A stretch of DNA of 64,000 nt from Sthenelais limicola (GCA_942159475.1 OW804094.1:14452132-14516131), one strand, 5' to 3'; shown: positions 1 to 11,844, counted from the stretch's first letter. A program made the numbers and translations. The notes: generated from the letters alone by a model not told the origin.

Positions 1-1210
1 TCACTGGCAGCGGCCTGGCGAATCCGGATTTCCGGGTCTGGCTGTTCTAACGCAGAGTGAAGCCTGGAAAAAAAAGAGTATTAGTAAGTGTTCCTCCTTA
101 CAGAAATATAGTAGCTAAGATACTAGTAAGCAACAATTTGAGAAATATCAAATGTGAGACTAGTAGTTATTGCAACACAGCAGATACATATGAGCAATTC
201 CACCAATTTAACAACATGGCGTTTTTAGCCTTGAAATGAATACTTTCTACTTTCTTTAATAAGAGTTAACACAGGGTACAGCTACACTAGTGAAGAACAT
301 TGATTAAAAATGCACTCTCATCTATGCATGCGCAAATCTGCGCAATTTTTCATTTTGCCACATACACTAAGTATATGATAAGCCCAAGCATGTCCTTGAA
401 TATCTAAGAATTCCGAACCTATTAAAAGCATGTGGGATAGGATCGTCTCTGAACCAGAGATTTCACAGGGATTTCTCCCTTGTTAGTGAGTGAGTGAGTG
501 AGATTGGTTGCTTTACGCCCTTATCAACACTTTGAAGTGTTATATCAAGGGCGGGAGAGCTGAGAGGGCTCCCTTGTTAGCATACATCATTTATTAGAAA
601 AGAGGGCGACCTCAGTTGACCTCATTAGCATAGAGTGACGTTTACCAGAAATTACACATGTCTATAAGTATGTCCATATAGATGATTCATTGCTCAATGA
701 AGCATAAACCCAACGAATGGGTCTGTTTATTTGTTTCTAACTGTAAGCAATAAATTGATTGCCTATTAGAAATTGTCAAGCCTATTTTTATAGACCTCGC
801 TTCTTTGGACACTTACACATACATACAAACATAGTTATACCTTACAACTAAACTTCTGAGCAGCTATTATTATTGAGGTGACCTAGTATGTAGTATGATT
901 ACATCTGTAGTGCTTTATTCCGACTTTTATTATACTGCTTACGATGATTGATTTAATATAGGTTATATAGAGCGCGCATGCTGCGCATATATTCCTCGCG
1001 CTTTGTGCACATTATTTCTACTTTGTGTAATACACAGAGTGGCCACAAGGTGGCAATGTAAGCTAGTCAACTGCATTTTATCTTTACCTACTTCTTTATA
1101 CTTCATGCTATTTATCTACAACACCTTTTCATATACCTTACACTATTGTACTATGTCCAGATCACCATCGCTTAACAAATTAGAGTAACTACAATACAGA
1201 TTGAAGGTGA
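1..1210. other. Noncoding, repeat-bearing stretch
   Basis: No convincing gene seen. It is AT-rich, and the short ORFs here have no recognisable domain. It holds one copy of the GTGA-linked repeat (483-575). The rest is unassigned intergenic or intronic DNA. Confidence 0.5.
483..575 (+). repeat. GTGA-linked interspersed repeat (family C)
   Basis: A run of GTGA units is followed by a conserved core reading GATTGGTTGCTTTACGCCCT, then TTATCAACAC, a short variable part, and TATATCAAGGGCGGGAGAG. The same core occurs in reverse at about 19,372-19,440 and several times between 53,589 and 54,450. I do not know the family name. It resembles GTGA-microsatellite-linked repeats of marine invertebrates, but that comparison is from memory. 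Confidence 0.7.
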
Positions 1211-1234
1211 AGATTTTGATCTACACCGACATAC

Positions 1235-1346
1235 CTGTATTGCACATTGAAGAATACTCTCTTGGTAAGGGCCACATCCGCTTCCCATGCACTCACACCA
1301 TTCAGTTGATCCTGTAGATAAAACGCATTCTCAAATGTAGGGCGTT
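1235..1346 (-). CDS. Exon-like unit, copy 1 of 2
   Basis: On the minus strand a 112-bp open segment lies between an AG acceptor and a GTATGT donor. It would encode a peptide containing TFENAFYLQDQLNGVSAWEA and then KRVFFNVQY. An almost identical unit of exactly the same length and the same splice signals lies at 1751-1862. The two differ at few positions (for example Trp versus Arg). Length 112 is not a multiple of three, so using both copies in one mRNA would shift the frame. I do not recognise the protein. It could be a duplicated exon of a gene outside the window or an exon carried inside a repeat. Confidence 0.4.
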
Positions 1347-1427
1347 CTTTGCAGGTGACGCATGAAGGTGAAGTGGCTCCTGTATGTCAGACATGCATCT
1401 CTTAATACATTGTCAGGCAACCAAGAG

Positions 1428-1688
1428 AAGCAGAATAAAATTCCTGCGAAATCGCAGGACACTGCAGAGTATTTTCCGGGAATCTGGGAACAAAAATATT
1501 CTTGATTTCCTACGGGAAACCAAATTGTACGACAAAATTTAGGTAACCTAAATGAAGCCTGACTTTGTCAGGCCAAACCCCATTTCATGAAATAGGGAAT
1601 TTCACAGAATAAAATAATAAAACCACAGTATATCTGCTAACTTTTAATTACTATTAGCGAAGGTGAAACTAACCAAACCAAACCAAAC
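1428..1688. repeat. Dispersed 260-bp repeat (family D), copy 1
   Basis: Starts near CAGAATAAAATTCCTGC and ends in AACCAAACCAAACCAAAC. A copy with only a few differences lies at 19,722-19,977. It separates the two exon-like units at 1235 and 1751. No coding potential seen. Confidence 0.75.
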
Positions 1689-1750
1689 TATTGCAATTTG
1701 CTAGCGAGGTACTCTAATGTACATGTAGATTTTGATCTACACCGACATAC

Positions 1751-1862
1751 CTGTATTGCACATTGAAGAATACTCTCTTGGTAAGGGCCACATCCGCTTC
1801 CCGTGCACTCACACCATTCAGTTGATCCTGTAGATAAAACGCATTCTCAAATGTAGGGAGTT
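1751..1862 (-). CDS. Exon-like unit, copy 2 of 2
   Basis: Minus-strand 112-bp open segment with AG acceptor and CAG/GTATGT donor, nearly identical to 1235-1346. The encoded segment contains TFENAFYLQDQLNGVSAREA. The duplication also covers about 23 bp past the donor, so it is genomic rather than a spliced copy. The function is unknown. Confidence 0.4.
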
Positions 1863-2175
1863 CTTTTCAGGTGATACATGTCCACCGGTACTGGATGGTC
1901 CTCTCATCGTCAGTGGTGTCTCCAGAAATTCTGAAAGGAATTGTTTTCTTTTATTTTTTTATTCAAAATGATACAAAATTAATTTTGAAATAATGTCTGA
2001 CAAGAATTAATTTGGAAATAGTAATACTGTCTGAAGTCTGTATAAATAATTTGGAAATAATGTCTGAAATATGTATAAATAAATTGGTAATAAGTAAATA
2101 TACTCAGTAGGATATATTAGATAATACTGTCTTGAAATTTGGTACTAAACTTGATTCTGATAATATATATACAGG

Positions 2176-3735
2176 CTATAACTTTTGACAGATATTTGTA
2201 TACCCGCCGATGTAGTGGTTGAAGACTCGCTCCTTGTAGCAAGGGAAATGAGGCAAGGGAATGACTGGAACATATTTTGAATAGCGATTGAAGGCGTTCT
2301 CCATATCGAACACCAGATCGGGGTCACATAAATAATCACAATAGTCTAAGTGTGTGGGATCAGTTGCACCACCAGCACTAGTAACAACACAGGGTAGTTG
2401 ATAAGAAACAAGATCGGGGTAATCCGGTATAGCTGCCACTTGATGATCTGAATACCACAGTGTAGAAATAAGGGCCTGCGTAGAGCCAACAGTTGATGTA
2501 TGTAAGCCGGTGTTGGAAGTTGAGGGCCAGCGACACATTGTAACACTGATCGAAGGGTTAATACCTGCAGTGGGAAGTCTGTCAGTAGCACAGTTGGGAA
2601 GACAGTTAATGCAGGAGGAGCTGGGACACTCCAAAACCGATGAAGGTGGTATAAATTCCAAGGAATCAGTGGCAAAAGAAGAATGAACTAACTCAGCACC
2701 CGCATCTTGTTTACTGCCGACGCCATATTGGTTCCTGTTACCGGAAGTCTCGCAGGCGGCAAGAACATGGCGCCGGGGAAGAAATCACTTCGCTGGTTCG
2801 GCACAGCCGACTGCCCGATGCTTGCCTTTACATTTTTTACAAACATGAAGCCTGGGACAATTATCAGTTTTGCAAGCCCTAAAGTTGTAATTAGAGCAGA
2901 TTTCATCCGAGTCACCCTCCGATGTCGAAGCTTTCTTCTCGCGAGAGTCTCTGCCCGACTTCTTGCCCTTGGTCGGTGTTGTGGAACTCTCCTATCTCGT
3001 GTTGGTAGAGTAATGGAGGCTGACACCCACAGGATCTGGCGAGAAATCAGACACCTCATCGATCGAGTATCTGTCGACAATATAGCGATCATATGCTATT
3101 GGAGCTTTCTCACTAAACTTCTTGGTGGAATATAACTATGTCAAGTAGCGCATGTGCAACAGATACGAGGAAATGTCGCCACCGGTCCAAATGACAGGCA
3201 CATAAACCATACATAAACTCGGGGAAGTCTAGCTTCTTGTGATCTAACTTCTTTTTGTCTGGCTGCACATAATACTCAGGTCGGAGCAATTTACCTGGGT
3301 CGGATTCCTGAGTAGACAGCTTAGCCAAGGCCTTTGTCAATGGGTCGCTGATGAGATCTGAGGCAGGAGTCTTCGAAGAACCGGCTGTCACATGAGGTTT
3401 CTGAGGGTGGCGGCGACCAGAGCTGTCACCGCCGGAGACTTCTAAGGCGTCCAAGCGAGCCATGATCTTCGTCAAGGTTTTCTCCGTGGCAGAGTCGGCT
3501 TCTTGGAAGGAAGCATCCACATTAGCTAATTTCGCCTTCTATTCTTTAATCTGGGCAATTGGTTGGTCTTCTCCTGAAGGAATTGAGCCTTGTCGTGTAC
3601 AGACCGCTCCAACTGTTTTTTGGAGCGAGATAGTGCGTCTTCAATGGCGGGGAGGTACTTATCATCTTCCCTAGCCATACCCTCGATGAGAGAAGTCATT
3701 GTGGTAGCAGAATCAGACTTTGCAACGCTGGCCAA
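2176..3735 (-). pseudogene. Decayed Gag-like retroelement ORF
   Basis: Read on the minus strand, several frames join into one Gag-like protein broken by frameshifts (near 3,535 and 3,160) and stops. The 5' part (3735-3526) is charged and helical. The next part (3520-3113) holds a proline-rich linker and the segment LLRPEYYVQPDKKKLDHKKL, followed by DFPEFMYGL. Around 2,800-2,920 there is a cysteine/histidine knuckle, C-x8-C-x4-C-x3-H-x-C-x2-C-x4-H-x4-C, of the kind seen in Gag-like proteins of some animal retroelements. The 3' part (2661-2176) is an open Cys/Ser/Pro-rich tail. No polymerase is attached. The exact retroelement class is not decided by what is visible. Confidence 0.55.
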
Positions 3736-4647
3736 ATGGACCTTTGTGAGTAGTTTGACACTTAGAGCAGTGTTTCTCCATTAAACTCCATCCAAGTCAA
3801 GGTAAGTGGGACAAAAATTTTCAAACAATCTCCCCACTGCCCACGCTGAGAGCCTAAGATCTACTGGCTCGTTTCTAAGGTACACAGACAGCCACAGGAA
3901 CATTCAGGGGGCACGTTACTATTTCATAGTTATACCTTTATTGTAACTAACAATAACAACCATTTGACTCAGAAAGTGTCCTTCTAATGTTTCACCATAG
4001 GCATAGGCTATAATGACGAACATGAACTGACTGTCATTACTTTTATTTTAATTAATTATTTCTGTAATATAACCTTGATATTATTGGTCCAGAACTAGTC
4101 AGTACGATGCAACAGTATCTTAAGATTGTTTGTCTTAAATATCAAGAGTCAAAGATGTTTTTCTCTATGAGAAATTTCCTTCATAAGTTTTCCTGATTGC
4201 TGAAACAATATTATTATTTTAGTTTTTTCCATTGATTTCATGATTAGACTAGTCCAAATGTTGTAATAATGTCTTGAGAATATACAGAACAGTAGTATAT
4301 AAGGAGCCCGCCTGTCGAAATCGAACCTTTGAACCCTATCTTTCAAGTGGCTAGATTAAATTCCTGGAACCTGGAACGTTACCTGAACGTGGCGCGTGTT
4401 TCATGGCATTGCACAACACCACCCAAGCGTGCACAAGCTGTTACGCAACGAGTAAACATTGCTGAGGACACGCGACCTTGTAACGTTATGTAGACAATAA
4501 TGATTAACAAGTATATAAACCTTACCTTTTAAATATAGTTGCGTATGGCGATGAAAATGTAACACAAACGTTTATACAGTCCTTATATACTTTTCCAACG
4601 TGGACTTGAACACTGGAAACAGTCTAACTAAAGTTTTTAAGGTAATC
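3736..4647. other. Noncoding; one arm of an inverted repeat
   Basis: No gene seen. Positions 4302-4366 match the reverse complement of 5054-5118 exactly as read, so a 65-bp inverted repeat brackets about 690 bp including part of the membrane-protein ORF. Confidence 0.5.
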
Positions 4648-5154
4648 CTAATGGTTTTCAGCAGGGCGTAGAGCAGCCCATACTCGAGGGAAAACTGTAT
4701 TGACATTTAGCCTGTAGATATAGATCAGTATGCCGACGAATGTACTTCCCAGTACTGACATCCAAATGCACACTGTCCAGAACCAAGATGGTAGATGCAT
4801 TATTAAAACCAACGCAATAGCACTTAGCCATATTAGTGCTGTGAGAGAAATCACACACATGATAATTTGGACAGTTGCTTGAATTAAATCCCTGTCAGGC
4901 TGCATAATTAGCAACGCGGCCAAGTCCAGTACAGTCTTTGCCTCCCCATGCATGGTTAGATCTCCGGTACGCGTGTTAACGTAATAACGGGCCATTGTGA
5001 ACTGATGACAAGTTACCGAAAACTTTACTTCATTTGCTATTAGGGTGGAGTTACAGGAATTTAATCTAGCCACTTGAAAGATAGGGTTCAAAGGTTCGAT
5101 TTCGACAGGCGGGCTCCTACTACTCAGAACTGCCAGGATCCATTTCATTTCCAT
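4648..5154 (-). CDS. Possible small multi-span membrane protein
   Basis: A 168-codon open frame on the minus strand starts with ATG at 5154. Residues about 85-125 form a long hydrophobic segment (IMCVISLTALIWLSAIALVL) and about 130-150 a second one (ILIYIYRL), so one to three membrane spans are plausible. The N-terminal half has four cysteines and no clear signal peptide. Its codons 13-34 are duplicated in inverted orientation at 4302-4366. No family was recognised. It may be a real exon, a piece of a mobile element, or a chance ORF. Confidence 0.3.
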   Translation of the reverse strand: MEMKWILAVLSSRSPPVEIEPLNPIFQVARLNSCNSTLIANEVKFSVTCHQFTMARYYVNTRTGDLTMHGEAKTVLDLAALLIMQPDRDLIQATVQIIMCVISLTALIWLSAIALVLIMHLPSWFWTVCIWMSVLGSTFVGILIYIYRLNVNTVFPRVWAALRPAENH

Positions 5155-6918
5155 TTTTAACTTGTTTCTGAGCAGAGATTTTCTGTTAAAAAATATTCCA
5201 AATCATTATAATTGTCATTTGATCCTGGTCCGTAATTTTATTTAGCCATATGATATGCATACCTATATTTGACGAGCTAACATCATCTCTCATCAGAGGA
5301 TTTGTACTTGTTTATTTTTAAATCCACTTTACAGGAAAACTATTGGAGAATGGATGGAAAACATTTTTTCCTGTATTATCTATGGCATTCTATACTAGAA
5401 TATATTTAAGACCACTAAACCCCTCATATTGAGCTACACAATTTTTTTCAATTCTTAATATTTAATTTTTTAAAGTCCACGTTACTCAAAAACTGCAGGA
5501 TATTGGATGGAGAACTTTTAATCCTGAGTTATTAAGGTTATTGTCCACCAACAAATTGTGTAGTACCCCAACATGGGAACGAAAAGTCTATTTTGAGTGC
5601 ATTGGCTCATGACCTAAAGGAATGTAATACAAACGATGCCATGGAACGGTTTAACATTAAGTCCTGAAGTGGAATGTTTTAACCATTAATGAAACAGCTA
5701 GTCTAGGTGCATACTATTGCTTCTTTGATATTCCACGACTTTGCTAGGTAGGGATAAAAAGAAACCAAATCTGCCACCAGGTATATGTAGGACGTGGGGA
5801 AGCTTGTGACAAAATAATACAGATTTATATGCTAGCATGAAGGAATTAAAAATATTAAAATCAATATTGTATTTTTAACAGGCTATATAAGTATTGTTTC
5901 CAAATAAATATACAGTGAAATTAAATACCAACTACTACCGATATTGAGTTTCAAACAGAATATTTTTCATTTCAGTTTCTATATTCTATTTCAACAGGTT
6001 AACGCAATTATAATGAAATACATACTGGATTCCCCTGTTTGTTACTGCAGTGTACACTGCATTGGTAATGCACTTCTCATCACTGGGTAGAAGTTGCTCC
6101 TCTGAATTTAATTTGAGCAGTACAGCATTAGATAAAAAGTTCTTGAAGTCTACCGAGAGGTGCAGCAGCTTGTCACTAACATACTTCTTTTTATATATAG
6201 TGCATCCCCGAAAAAGAGTAAGGAGTTATTTAGGGGTATTTACAAATTTTGTTATCATTAGTTAATAATCTTACATTACCACTGTCACTGAATTCGAAAA
6301 CAAAAATCATGACCTGTGTCAATTTGACACAGCAAAAGAAAATGGGATTGACAAGAGATTTACCTAACAAAGGCAGGTTTTGTAGGACTCTTCCTCGACT
6401 TCCTTGTTCTAAAGCTGATTTTCAATGGTCGTGTTTAACACTTTGGCAACTTCTTCCGTGGGGCACGTGTCTTGCCTCTCTTCCTTGTCATTATGACCTT
6501 GCATCCCAACCTTTATCCTATTGATGCCATTTATCAAATGTTCAAACATGCTACTTTCATAGTCAACAAAATCTCCCACCTCCTCTTAATACTATAGAAT
6601 TGAAAAGTCTGCATACTTCGGGTATCAGGCTGTAGAAAGTAACTTTGATCGCTCCATGTCTACTATTTTAACCCCTTGATTGGTGAGAGAGGGAACGACA
6701 TGTGGGAAGTGGTGACCATGTTTCCCCTCCCACTCTGTAAAACTCAACAATTACACTATTAATAGACACTAATAAAAATGAATAAAATGGAAAAAAACCC
6801 TGAGATTTCTGCTTTGACTTTATTCAATACGTCAAGAAATAACGACTTCTCTCACGATGTCGATCAACTGATATATATAGACACATTACATGTTCAAGAC
6901 GTATATCGTGATCCATAT
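5155..6918. other. Noncoding, AT-rich; possible LINE tail fragment
   Basis: No gene is supported. Around 6,420-6,530 one frame reads TLWQLLPWGTCLASLP, vaguely like the C-terminal LWNxLP signature of CR1/Jockey-like LINE polymerases. It is short and unlinked to any other domain, so it is only a hint of a degraded LINE end. Confidence 0.35.
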
Positions 6919-7209
6919 TTAGTGGCACCTGTTTTTTAAATGTTCGGCTAGGTAGTCACTTCTAGCGTATTTTCTTGGAACAGTGGGGGCAATTGATAGT
7001 AACCGGCTCCTTATGCTTGAATCTTCGGTGGCGGGAGAGGTTTGAATTTGATTCATATGCAGTATGACAATGTTCGCAAATGTACTTGCATTTCCCCTCC
7101 TCACCATCAGGACCCCTAATTCTAGGGCGACCCTCACAGTTTTTACTTTTACCCCCACTTTTTTGTCCGTGTTATTAACATGTGATGCACCTAAATCCAC
7201 GTCCACGTT
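6919..7209 (-). pseudogene. C2H2 zinc-finger ORF interrupted by Polinton 1
   Basis: On the minus strand the first finger reads CKYICEHCHTAYESNSNLSR followed by H-x4-H. A second finger begins CPHC and ends in a C-terminal AEHLKNRCH, but a run of A residues between them puts the two halves in different frames (one-base slip). The upstream coding part, encoding DNNVDVDLGASHVNN, runs straight into the left end of Polinton 1. The open frame resumes beyond the other end of the element at 17,935, with ADLGAHVQNV, so the element landed inside this ORF. Upstream of that (near 17,975-17,990) there is an in-frame TGA or an unrecognised exon boundary. Host gene or older mobile-element gene; now broken. 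Confidence 0.55.
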
Positions 7210-7215
7210 ATTGTC
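7210..7215. repeat. Target-site duplication ATTGTC, left
   Basis: ATTGTC immediately precedes the AG end of the element and recurs at 17,929-17,934 after the other end. A 6-bp duplication is the known Polinton/Maverick signature. Confidence 0.85.
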
Positions 7216-7387
7216 AGTAGTATGCTGGGGGTCGAGGACCGCTATTGCAAGCTTTAGTTTTAAAACAATGGAAATCAATATATAAAGGGGTGTGTGGGGA
7301 GATTAGAGGGTGGACTTTATTAGATTATCATAGTTAAATGGGCGTAAACAACCACGTGGATATAGATATGACCTTTATACCTTATCA
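7216..7387. repeat. Polinton 1 left terminal inverted repeat
   Basis: Matches the reverse complement of 17,741-17,928 with a few substitutions and small indels, up to the shared segment GATATGACCTTTA. Beyond that, only short promoter-like motifs are shared between the two sides. Confidence 0.8.
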
Positions 7388-7655
7388 CACACGTTTGACA
7401 ATATTGATTATAAAGAAGATTCAATGCTTAAGAATAGGTCTTTACAGCATGAAGTCTACACAGCAACTGAGGCATATTGACAATATCATACACAGTAGTG
7501 CGCATGCTTTAATTATTGATTTTTACCGCCCCTTTAACACCCACCCATTAAACAATAACATATGTAAAACGTATAAACACTGCATCACGTATATACGACG
7601 TCACTAGATACTCCCCCTAATCAATATTTGGTTAGTTTTGTTTTAAATTAAGCGA

Positions 7656-7664
7656 GTATAAATA
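7656..7664 (+). promoter_or_regulatory. TATA box of the Polinton 1 PC4-like gene
   Basis: GTATAAATAAAGG lies about 40 bp upstream of the first ATG (7700). An upstream motif ATCAATATTT followed by GTTAGT (7620-7636) is repeated in the mirrored promoter on the right side of the element (about 17,550-17,565), where the TATA box is also AGTATAAAT. Confidence 0.65.
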
Positions 7665-7699
7665 AAGGAGGCGCACAATTACTTTTATCACATCTTTCC

Positions 7700-8001
7700 A
7701 TGCCGCACCTGAATCAGACACATTCTCAACTCATCACAATGGTTGCACACAAAGTCTCGGAGAACATCTCTGTTGAGTTTAAGAGGGGAGGGAAAGTGAC
7801 CATTATAAGGAAGAAGGATGACAAGACCCGCTACATCACGGTATCCTTGAGGATTCTCGAGGCGGCCTTTACCGACAAAGACATTCTTAAAAATGGCTCT
7901 TCAATTACACTGGACGATAATTGGTCCATTGAAGTCGATATCTATAGAGGGGAGGAGTATGTTTGCTTCACACATACAAACGAGTTTGAAGATAGAATTC
8001 C
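7700..8001 (+). CDS. PC4-like accessory protein, exon 1 (Polinton 1)
   Basis: Exon 1 of a two-exon gene, ATG at 7700 (an alternative ATG at 7739 would shorten it by 13 residues). It ends ...EDRIP at a CC/GTAAGT donor, and joins exon 2 at 8274 in phase 2. The residues form an alternating beta-strand pattern (VTIIRKK, RYITVSL, SIEVDIYRG, YVCFTHTN). Then, across the splice, comes DCFNLTWDDLVNLES, which resembles the closing strand and helix of PC4/p15 single-strand DNA-binding coactivators (there ISLTxxQWxxL). The resemblance is by eye, so the fold assignment is tentative. A paralogue with the same intron position and phase lies in Polinton 2 (22,670 and 25,093). An intact frame inside a decayed element is notable. 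Confidence 0.75.
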
Positions 8002-8273
8002 GTAAGTACATATTATGATTTTATAATAGAATAAATTTGATTCATATACGTATTGCGCATTATTATAACAAATAATGTTGTATGTTGTTATGACGTCGTT
8101 ACTATGTATAAATTTCCACCTATTAATTATTTATAGTACGTAAGCAAAAGACTGCACCCATTAATGCAATTTTGCACGTGAACATTCTAAAATGAGATCT
8201 TACGTAACTTATTGTATAGAATATTTTTGTGTCAGATTTTGTGCAGGTTGTAATTTTAAATATTTCTATTCAG

Positions 8274-8910
8274 GCGGGATTGTTTCAACCTCACCTGGGA
8301 CGATTTGGTTAACCTCGAGTCCACCTTGGCAGGTCGCGTTGGCTCAGGCGCTTTGAAAAGGAAAAGAATGGACGAGCCTGATGAGGCCGACGTTAAGAAG
8401 TTAAAGGCGCACACAACCGAATCATTTGCTTGGGTGATTAAGAGGGGTGGAGAAGTTATGCAGAAATCGTCTACACGCTTTCTTTCATTTTCCTCTTGCA
8501 AGGAAGGTGCCACGAAGGGGCTTACAAATTTTGACGACCCCACAGCACACATTGATTACGAGTGTTCGCCTAAAGGTCAAACAATTTCACTCCTTGAGCT
8601 TTGCAACAAAGTATACCTGTACTTGCTACTCATTGAATGCCAGGACGTGGCCAAGAAGATGGGGAATGACAAGGGGGAGAATGCAGAGTCGAAGGAAAAC
8701 GGGTTCAAGCGTGAGACCTTGTACAAAAGCCATCTCCGAGTCTCTAATCAGAGACTGTTTGAAGCTGTGGAAGTTATGGCGGGCGCCTACAAAATTCCGG
8801 AGTCAATTCCAAAGAATCTAATCGCTGAAACACTGAAGGTGAAGTTAAACAACATCTGCCTGAATGAGTATTTATTTGAATCGGAATTTGATCAGCTGAC
8901 ACATCTATGA
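8274..8910 (+). CDS. PC4-like accessory protein, exon 2 (Polinton 1)
   Basis: Starts after the acceptor TTCTATTCAG and continues the frame to TGA at 8908-8910, giving about 312 residues in all. After the DCFNLTWDDL motif comes a basic stretch GALKRKRMDEPDEADVKKLK that looks like a nuclear localisation signal. A C-terminal region of about 170 residues is mostly helical and not recognised (contains LLELCNKVYLYLLLIECQDV). The Polinton 2 paralogue has the motif and the basic stretch but lacks this long C-terminal domain. AATAAA-like signals occur about 300 bp downstream (near 9,205). Possible role: single-strand DNA binding in replication or late transcription (inference only). Confidence 0.75.
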
Positions 8911-10596
8911 ACATGAACATTTGACACGTCGCATTACTATAGTATTTCTATGAGGATAGAATTAAATATAATATTTGTAGACGTTTTAAATATTGAATAT
9001 CTTACGAGAACATTCGGTTGACATATTCATAAACATTTTGCATGTTCCATTAGTGAAATGTTTCTATAAGGATGCAATTAAATATTTGCAGACGTTTTAA
9101 ATATCAAATGCTGAATATTTCATTATTTTACAAGATTATTTATTTGCATTGGTCGGGACAGAAACATAAAGCGGTGTTTTTAGTATATATTATTTTATTT
9201 GGAATAATAAACATGTTAAAAACGAGAAAATAGTATTCTTATTTCACAAGTGTTGCATAATAGAAGTTGAACAGCATCGTTTACATAATTTTTAGATCAC
9301 ACGTTAACTACAAAATATTATTTGACGAACAATTACACTCCAGATCATATCAATTTGTTCCAATTGAACTTGATTTTAACCATCATTATGGCCTTTTCAT
9401 TATCTGCACAATTCCACCCAGATGATTATTACCATTTATTCGACTTTCCACTTAATCCGTCGCAATTTAATCCACCATTATGACCTTTTCACTATCTAGA
9501 AAGAAACAATTTCATGCGCAATTTTAGCTAAATCTAACCATGCATAAGGTTTACATTCACAGGTAGAACTTATTACCAAATTTAGCAGTAATTGGGCATA
9601 ACCCTTAAATTGTAAACAAACCTTTTAAAATGGAAAGAGGGCAGGCTCTCTGTTGTTTCACTGCCAACACTCGATGAGTCCGAGCTTATAACTACCACCT
9701 TTCGCTTTCTCCGACACAAGACTTTATCACTCTAAAATGGTATAATTTGAATTTAAAATTAAAATTTTCAATACACTTTAAAGATAATAAAGCTGTCTAA
9801 ATGTGATGGATATTGAAATATACATAAATGTAAGCATCTTATTTACATCAACCGCACTACTGGACTCGCTCATGTCCAGTTCACTGGAAGGCGGAGTCGG
9901 TGCGCTTTCGTTATCTCCCGAATCCACGTTTACTACCCAAGGCTCTTCCAATGCCAACAATCTGCACACACTCATCTATAACAACGTTATACAGAATCAC
10001 ACCTTTTTCAATATTCAAATAAAATAATGGCTTAAGAATAAGGAAATGTGCATGTGTGAATTTAAACTGTTATATACCTTATCGGTTAAACCTTTGAGGT
10101 TTAACCCCTCCTTCCGACCGAAATTGTAGAGATCGGTCTCCATCTCTAGTAAGCGTTGAACACTCTTATTAAAAAATTCTCTGTTCGAGCAAAGGTTTCT
10201 AAAATAAGTGAAGAAAAATGTTTTGAAGCAGAATGTGGAAAATTACATTTAAAACCTCTTAATGAGCACGAATGAAGCATGTTACACGTTTTTGTCTGCA
10301 AATATAAACATTGAAGACAACATGAATACACTGTGAGATTTTGGTTGGGTAAAATATAGTGTAGAGAACTGATATTTTAAACACAATGAAGTTTAACTCA
10401 CCCGTTCATCTTGAAATCGATTCACTTTATATATTACATTTAAACCTCTATCTGTATTTATAGTGAAACATGATGTGGGAGCTAATTCCTGCTCAAACAT
10501 GCATAAAATTGCCAACTGTATTTAGATAAAACATGGCATGTTGACATAATCACCAGAGCGGTGACCGATGGGGTTATAATCACCGTCTTATCTCAC
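8911..10596. other. AT-rich interval in Polinton 1
   Basis: Mostly noncoding. Two similar segments follow the PC4-like gene (about 8,905-9,000 and 9,010-9,115, both ending in AGACGTTTTAAATAT), so there is a degenerate tandem duplication of its 3' flank. A 65-codon minus-strand ORF at 9975-9778 is acidic (EEPWVVNVDSGDNESAPTPP) and preceded by TTATAG, so it could be a small exon. I would not call it a gene on this evidence. Confidence 0.4.
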
Positions 10597-11643
10597 TTAG
10601 TGGGAGACCTGAAACCTGACAGTCTGTTTTACACTCCTTGTAGACTTGCGCTGTGCCACGTTTTTTTCCTCCTTTACATCACAATCTTTATTTCTGGGTG
10701 GGATGGGAGGGGGTGAAATATGTTTTCCCACCTTTACATGGTTTGCCCCAATTTCTTCAATGACACCAACTTCAGCTTTCTCATTCACATTTTCAATCGG
10801 TTCAACCCCTTTGAATTCTTCATCGCTAAATTTATCAACCAATCTAATAGGGTCTGGAGGATTTTTTTTCCACTTCCGACCTAGACCATCACTTCCCTTC
10901 TTTTTTTTCATACTTTCAAGCGTACATCCTGGAACAATCTCTCCTTGAGGTGTTTCAAATGCAGGCGTTTCAGGAGATACGCCCGATGGCCCTTCCGAAC
11001 CGCCTGCATGAGGAGTTTTCGACAGAACTTGCATTTCAATGTCTCCAGAATTTCTCACACTTTCAGGGGCACAATACCTCCAAACTACCACAGCAATTAT
11101 AAATATAATTACTAACAGAATTAAACCTGCTGTTGTTGTAACACCTGCAATCGTAAGAACATGTCCATTTGAGTGAATAGACACTCGCCACTCATGTTGA
11201 TCCTTATTGTGAGATTTCTGGGTTGTTGAAGGGAATGCACTTGCATTATTTTCCCAGCGCAGGCTTGTATGCTGTTTGTGGGAGGTCGTTTTCATTAGGT
11301 AGTTAGGTGTCGATGTGGGATATTTTGCCTTGGATACTGTTTGTTTAGAAAGCGTGAATGATCGAGAAAACAGCACATATTTTGAACTTGTTTTTTCATA
11401 GATTGGTGATTGAGATGATAGTTCCACATTGGAACTTTCGGTGGAATATGAAGTGTCGGCATAATCAGAAGGAGAATTCGTCGTTAGATATTCAGTTTTA
11501 AAGTCCACAGTATCTGCATTTTTACGCCCCCTGAAGCTAACTTTATCTTCTTGAGAAGTATTCATGCCACTATTGTTGCGTGCGATAACCTTCTCACCTT
11601 CTAATTCTCCATCATCCTTATCCAATTTGCTTGAGGTTATCAC
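10597..11643 (-). pseudogene. LRR-like membrane glycoprotein, transmembrane and tail part (Polinton 1)
   Basis: A 348-codon minus-strand open frame with no natural ATG at its start (first codon GTG). The first 155 residues are Ser/Thr/Asn-rich, as in a glycosylated stalk. One clear membrane span follows (TTTAGLILLVIIFIIAVVVW, near residue 180), then a basic stop-transfer YCAPESVR and a cytoplasmic-type tail of about 150 residues with KKKK, acidic clusters and a proline-rich SH3-ligand-like SPPPIPPRNK near the C-terminus. It is the natural continuation of the LRR-like segment at about 12,330-12,590, but a frameshift near 11,650-11,860 separates them. The Polinton 2 glycoprotein (27,291-28,112) has the same order of parts in one intact frame. 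Confidence 0.6.
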
Positions 11644-11844
11644 AAGAATGTTTATAGGCGATGACTGAGTATGGCCATTTATTTCTGCATTGCCAATTTC
11701 AGGTTCAGAAGGTCTTGTTTCACATGTAATATTCCCATTTTATGGAAAATTGATGGATTTGGAGACTTACTTTCATGTTCATTTCTTTTGAAGGTGTTAT
11801 ATTCATCGATAGATTTAATTTGCGACCGTCGTAGGTTTGTATAT

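Noticed and set aside
7064..7285. 73-codon plus-strand ORF across the left Polinton 1 border
   Set aside because: Antisense of the zinc-finger ORF; the finger cysteines and histidines are on the minus strand.
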